Assembly: GCF_030247185.1 (NCBI RefSeq)
Contig: NW_026682610.1
Span: 61,001-125,000, forward strand
DNA from: Malaya genurostris
Taxonomy: Eukaryota; Arthropoda; Insecta; Diptera; Culicidae
Length of the DNA: 64,000 nt
Direction of reading: 5' to 3'
The notes under the pieces are model-generated. The model searched no databases, was not told the origin of the DNA, and was given only the letters and a program-made list of their open reading frames with translations. Positions 58,051 through 64,000 of this stretch are shown piece by piece. A program made the translations under genes and the position numbers. The first letter of the stretch is position 1, and the number at the start of each line of letters is the position of its first letter.

Positions 58051-61000
58051 GGCACTTCTAGATGTGCGATCATTCGATTTGTTATATTATTAGCTAACTC
58101 TGACGAAATTTTGAACGAAATTTATCGGGTCGTTCAAAAGTTATAGTCGAAAACGTAAATTTGTTTCTCATATGAGAGATATTTTTACATTTTAAAAATT
58201 TTTGTATGAAGGCACCCAAAAAGGCACTTCTAGATGTGCGATCATTCGATTTGTTATATTATTAGCTTACTCTGACGAAATTTTGAACGAAATTTATCGG
58301 ATCGTTCAAAAGTTATAGTCGAAAACGTAAATGTTGTTCTCATATGAGAGATATTTTTACATTTTAAAAATTTTTGTATGAAGGCACCCAAAAAGGCACT
58401 TCTAGATGTGCGATCATTCGATTTGTTATATTATTAGCTAACTCTGACGAAATTTTGAACGAAATTTATCGGGTCGTTCAAAAGTTATAGTCGTAAACGT
58501 AAATTTTGTTCTCATATGAGAGATATTTTTACATTTTAAAAATTTTTGTATGAAGGCACCCAAAAAGACACTTCTAGATGTGCGATCATTCGATTTGTTA
58601 TATTATTAGCTAACTCTGACGAAATTTTGAACGAAATTTATCGGGTCGTTCAAAAGTTATAGTCGTAAACGTAAATTTTGTTCTCATATGAGAGATATTT
58701 TTACATTTTAAAAATTTTTGTATGAAGGCACCCAAAAAGGCACTTCTAGATGTGCGATCATTCGATTTGTTATATTATTAGCTAACTCTGACGAAATTTT
58801 GAACGAAATTTATCGGGTCGTTCAAAAGTCATAGTCGTAAACGTAAATTTTGTTCTCATATGAGAGATATTTTTACATTTTAAAAATTTTTGTATGAAGG
58901 CACCCAAAAAGGCACTTCTAGATGTGCGATCATTCGATTTGTTATATTATTAGCTAACTCTGACGAAATTTTGAACGAAATTTATCGGGTCGTTCAAAAG
59001 TTATAGTCGAAAACGTAAATGTTGTTCTCATATGAGAGATATTTTTACATTTTAAAAATTTTTGTATGAAGGCACCCAAAAAGGCACTTCTAGATGTGCG
59101 ATCATTCGATTTGTTATATTATTAGTTAACTCTGACGAAATTTTGAACGAAATTTATCGGGTCGTTCAAAAGTTATAGTCGTAAACGTAAATTTTGTTCT
59201 CATATGAGAGATATTTTTCCGTTTTAAAAATTTTTGTATGAAGGCATCCAAAAAGGCACTTCTAGATGTGCGATCATTCGATTTGTTATATTATTTGCTA
59301 ACTCTGACGAAATTTTGAACGAAATTTATCGGGTCGTTCAAAAGTTATAGTCGTAAACGTAAATTTTGTTCTCATATGAGAGATATTTTTCCGTTTTAAA
59401 AATTTTTGTATGAAGGCATCCAAAAAGGCACTTCTAGATGTGCGATCATTCGATTTGTTATATTATTTGCTAACTCTGACGAAATTTTGAACGAAATTTA
59501 TCGGGTCGTTCAAAAGTTATAGTCGTAAACGTAAATTTTGTTCTCATATGAGAGATATTTTTCCGTTTTAAAAATTTTTGTATGAAGGCATCCAAAAAGG
59601 CACTTCTAGATGTGCGATCATTCGATTTGTTATATTATTAGCTAACTCTGACGAAATTTTGAACGAAATTTATCGGGTCGTTCAAAAGTTATAGTCGAAA
59701 ACGTAAATGTTGTTCTCATATGAGAGATATTTTTACATTTTAAAAATTTTTGTATGAAGGCACCCAAAAAGGCACTTCTAGATGTGCGATCATTCGATTT
59801 GTTATATTATTAGCTAACTCTGACGAAATTTTGAACGAAATTTATCGGGTCGTTCAAAAGTTATAGTCGAAAACGTAAATTTGTTTCTCATATGAGAGAT
59901 ATTTTTACATTTTAAAAATTTTTGTATGAAGGCACCCAAAAAGGCACTTCTAGATGTGCGATCATTCGATTTGTTATATTATTAGCTTACTCTGACGAAA
60001 TTTTGAACGAAATTTATCGGATCGTTCAAAAGTTATAGTCGAAAACGTAAAAGTTGTTCTCATATGAGAGATATTTTTACATTTTAAAAATTTTTGTATG
60101 AAGGCACCCAAAAAGGCACTTCTAGATGTGCGATCATTCGATTTGTTATATTATTAGCTAACTCTGACGAAATTTTGAACGAAATTTATCGGGTCGTTCA
60201 AAAGTTATAGTCGAAAACGTAAATGTTGTTCTCATATGAGAGATATTTTTACATTTTAAAAATTTTTGTATGAAGGCACCCAAAAAGGCACTTCTAGATG
60301 TGCGATCATTCGATTTGTTATATTATTAGCTAACTCTGACGAAATTTTGAACGAAATTTATCGGGTCGTTCAAAAGTTATAGTCGAAAACGTAAATTTGT
60401 TTCTCATATGAGAGATATTTTTACATTTTAAAAATTTTTGTATGAAGGCACCCAAAAAGGCACTTCTAGATGTGCGATCATTCGATTTGTTATATTATTA
60501 GCTTACTCTGACGAAATTTTGAACGAAATTTATCGGATCGTTCAAAAGTTATAGTCGAAAACGTAAATGTTGTTCTCATATGAGAGATATTTTTACATTT
60601 TAAAAATTTTTGTATGAAGGCACCCAAAAAGGCACTTCTAGATGTGCGATCATTCGATTTGTTATATTATTAGCTAACTCTGACGAAATTTTGAACGAAA
60701 TTTATCGGGTCGTTCAAAAGTTATAGTCGAAAACGTAAATTTGTTTCTCATATGAGAGATATTTTTACATTTTAAAAATTTTTGTATGAAGGCACCCAAA
60801 AAGGCACTTCTAGATTTGCGATCATTCGATTTGTTATATTATTAGCTTACTCTGACGAAATTTTGAACGAAATTTATCGGATCGTTCAAAAGTTATAGTC
60901 GAAAACGTAAATGTTGTTCTCATATGAGAGATATTTTTACATTTTAAAAATTTTTGTATGAAGGCACCCAAAAAGGCACTTCTAGATTTGCGATCATTCG

Positions 61001-64000
61001 ATTTGTTATATTATTAGCTTACTCTGACGAAATTTTGAACGAAATTTATCGGATCGTTCAAAAGTTATAGTCGAAAACGTAAATGTTGTTCTCATATGAG
61101 AGATATTTTTACATTTTAAAAATTTTTGTATGAAGGCACCCAAAAAGGCACTTCTAGATGTGCGATCATTCGATTTGTTATATTATTAGCTAACTCTGAC
61201 GAAATTTTGAACGAAATTTATCGGGTCGTTCAAAAGTTATAGTCGAAAACGTAAATGTTGTTCTCATATGAGAGATATTTTTACATTTTAAAAATTTTTG
61301 TATGAAGGCACCCAAAAAGGCACTTCTAGATTTGCGATCATTCGATTTGTTATATTATTAGCTTACTCTGACGAAATTTTGAACGAAATTTATCGGATCG
61401 TTCAAAAGTTATAGTCGAAAACGTAAATGTTGTTCTCATATGAGAGATATTTTTACATTTTAAAAATTTTTGTATGAAGGCATCCAAAAAGGCACTTCTA
61501 GATGTGCGATCATTCGATTTGTTATATTATTAGCTAACTCTGTCGAAATTTTGAACGAAATTTATCGGGTCGTTCAAAAGTTATAGTCGAAAACGTAAAT
61601 GTTGTTCTCATATGAGAGATATTTTTACATTTTAAAAATTTTTGTATGAAGGCACCCAAAAAGGCACTTCTAGATTTGCGATCATTCGATTTGTTATATT
61701 ATTAGCTTACTCTGACGAAATTTTGAACGAAATTTATCGGATCGTTCAAAAGTTATAGTCGAAAACGTAAATGTTGTTCTCATATGAGAGATATTTTTAC
61801 ATTTTAAAAATTTTTGTATGAAGGCACCCAAAAAGGCACTTCTAGATGTGCGATCATTCGATTTGTTATATTATTAGCTAACTCTGACGAAATTTTGAAC
61901 GAAATTTATCGGGTCGTTCAAAAGTTATAGTCGAAAACGTAAATTTGTTTCTCATATGAGAGATATTTTTACATTTTAAAAATTTTTGTATGAAGGCACC
62001 CAAAAAGGCACTTCTAGATGTGCGATCATTCGATTTGTTATATTATTAGCTTACTCTGACGAAATTTTGAACGAAATTTATCGGATCGTTCAAAAGTTAT
62101 AGTCGAAAACGTAAATGTTGTTCTCATATGAGAGATATTTTTACATTTTAAAAATTTTTGTATGAAGGCACCCAAAAAGGCACTTCTAGATGTGCGATCA
62201 TTCGATTTGTTATATTATTAGCTAACTCTGACGAAATTTTGAACGAAATTTATCGGGTCGTTCAAAAGTTATAGTCGAAAACGTAAATTTGTTTCTCATA
62301 TGAGAGATATTTTTACATTTTAAAAATTTTTGTATGAAGGCACCCAAAAAGGCACTTCTAGATGTGCGATCATTCGATTTGTTATATTATTAGCTAACTC
62401 TGACGAAATTTTGAACGAAATTTATCGGGTCGTTCAAAAGTTATAGTCGTAAACGTAAATTTTGTTCTCATATGAGAGATATTTTTCCGTTTTAAAAATT
62501 TTTGTATGAAGGCTTCCAAAAAGGCACTTCTAGATGTGCGATCATTCGATTTGTTATATTATTTGCTAACTCTGACGAAATTTTGAACGAAATTTATCGG
62601 GTCGTTCAAAAGTTATAGTCGTAAACGTAAATTTTGTTTTCATATGAGAGATATTTTTCCGTTTTAAAAATTTTTGTATGAAGGCATCCAAAAAGGCACT
62701 TCTAGATGTGCGATCATTCGATTTGTTATATTATTAGCTAACTCTGACGAAATTTTGAACGAAATTTATCGGGTCGTTCAAAAGTTATAGTCGTAAACGT
62801 AAATTTTGTTCTCATATGAGAGATATTTTTCCGTTTTAAAAATTTTTGTATGAAGGCATCCAAAAAGGCACTTCTAGATGTGCGATCATTCGATTTGTTA
62901 TATTATTTGCTAACTCTGACGAAATTTTGAACGAAATTTATCGGGTCGTTCAAAAGTTATAGTCGTAAACGTAAATTTTGTTCTCATATGAGAGATATTT
63001 TTCCGTTTTAAAAATTTTTGTATGAAGGCATCCAAAAAGGCACTTCTAGATGTGCGATCATTCGATTTGTTATATTATTAGCTAACTCTGACGAAATTTT
63101 GAACGAAATTTATCGGGTCGTTCAAAAGTTATAGTCGAAAACGTAAATTTGTTTCTCATATGAGAGATATTTTTACATTTTAAAAATTTTTGTATGAAGG
63201 CACCCAAAAAGGCACTTCTAGATGTGCGATCATTCGATTTGTTATATTATTAGCTAACTCTGACGAAATTTTGAACGAAATTTATCGGGTCGTTCAAAAG
63301 TTATAGTCGTAAACGTAAATTTTGTTCTCATATGAGAGATATTTTTCCGTTTTAAAAATTTTTGTATGAAGGCATCCAAAAAGGCACTTCTAGATGTGCG
63401 ATCATTCGATTTGTTATATTATTTGCTAACTCTGACGAAATTTTGAACGAAATTTATCGGGTCGTTCAAAAGTTATAGTCGTAAACGTAAATTTTGTTCT
63501 CATATGAGAGATATTTTTCCGTTTTAAAAATTTTTGTATGAAGGCATCCAAAAAGGCACTTCTAGATGTGCGATCATTCGATTTGTTATATTATTTGCTA
63601 ACTCTGACGAAATTTTGAACGAAATTTATCGGGTCGTTCAAAAGTTATAGTCGTAAACGTAAATTTTGTTCTCATATGAGAGATATTTTTACATTTTAAA
63701 AATTTTTGTATGAAGGCATCCAAAAAGGCACTTCTAGATGTGCGATCATTCGATTTGTTATATTATTTGCTAACTCTGACGAAATTTTGAACGAAATTTA
63801 TCGGGTCGTTCAAAAGTTATAGTCGAAAACGTAAATTTTGTTCTCATATGAGAGATATTTTTACATTTTAAAAATTTTTGTATGAAGGCACCTTCTAGAT
63901 GTGCGATCATTCGATTTGTTATATTATTAGCTAACTCTGACGAAATTTTGAACGAAATTTATCGGGTCGTTCAAAAGTTATAGTCGTAAACGTAAATTTT

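Larger units (their letters stand above)
39263..64000 (-). repeat. Satellite array 2: about 145 copies of the same 172 bp monomer, inverted, open at window end
   Basis: The TCTAGATG landmark occurs at 39309, 39481, 39653, 39825 ... 63733. 39309 to 63733 is 24424 bp, exactly 142 times 172, so indels are essentially absent. The next monomer (landmark near 63895) lacks 12 bp. Orientation is opposite to array 1. Variants include GTCGAAAACG or GTCGTAAACG, TTTTACATTTT or TTTTCCGTTTT, GGCACCC or GGCATCC, AGATGTGCG or AGATTTGCG, GCTAACTC or GCTTACTC, and GGGTCG or GGATCG. A third monomer class (GTCGTAAACG with CCGTTTT) is common here and not seen in array 1. No ORFs. Confidence 0.98.

Overview
The window reads as part of an AT-rich insect nuclear chromosome, most probably a culicine (Aedes-like) mosquito. 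Evidence: two conserved animal genes of insect type (an SS18 homologue with short GT-AG introns and a C19orf12 homologue), arthropod transposon classes (mag-type Ty3/gypsy, mariner, non-LTR, hAT and MULE), a divergent H2A/H2B histone arrangement, and a dispersed repeat that I associate from memory with mosquito genomes. The species cannot be fixed from sequence alone.

Layout. 1-1157: 5' end of a minus-strand LTR retrotransposon (gag, primer binding site, LTR) inserted in a decayed mariner (1158-1700). 2457-4792: three-exon SS18-type gene, minus strand. 4793-8279: no gene seen. 8280-8702: single-exon C19orf12 homologue, minus strand. 9165-9887: histone-H4-derived pseudogene sequence. 9888-24318: satellite array 1, about 84 monomers of 172 bp. 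24386-25090: more H4-derived sequence. 25091-38404: a 13 kb island holding an intact 1145-codon MULE-type transposase with Ulp1 and PHD domains, degenerate H2A/H2B pseudogenes, an unknown 247-codon ORF, a non-LTR fragment carrying a 132 bp perfect palindrome, a foldback-like element with a 9 bp target duplication, a hAT-type MITE, three copies of a mosquito dispersed repeat and a possible three-exon Pro/Gln-rich gene. 38405-39235: one partial inverted satellite monomer, H4-derived sequence and a MITE fragment. 39263-64000: satellite array 2, about 145 monomers in the opposite orientation, running off the window.

The main structure is therefore two large arrays of the same 172 bp satellite in inverted orientation, both bordered by the same H4-derived repeats, around a transposon-rich island that also carries broken H2A/H2B genes. 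Both arrays show higher-order organisation: a 344 bp dimer in array 1, and nested blocks of 10, 20, 23 and 30 monomers in array 2. The two ordinary genes sit on the left arm next to this heterochromatin-like domain. There is no prokaryotic content, no CRISPR array, and no confident tRNA or rRNA gene.
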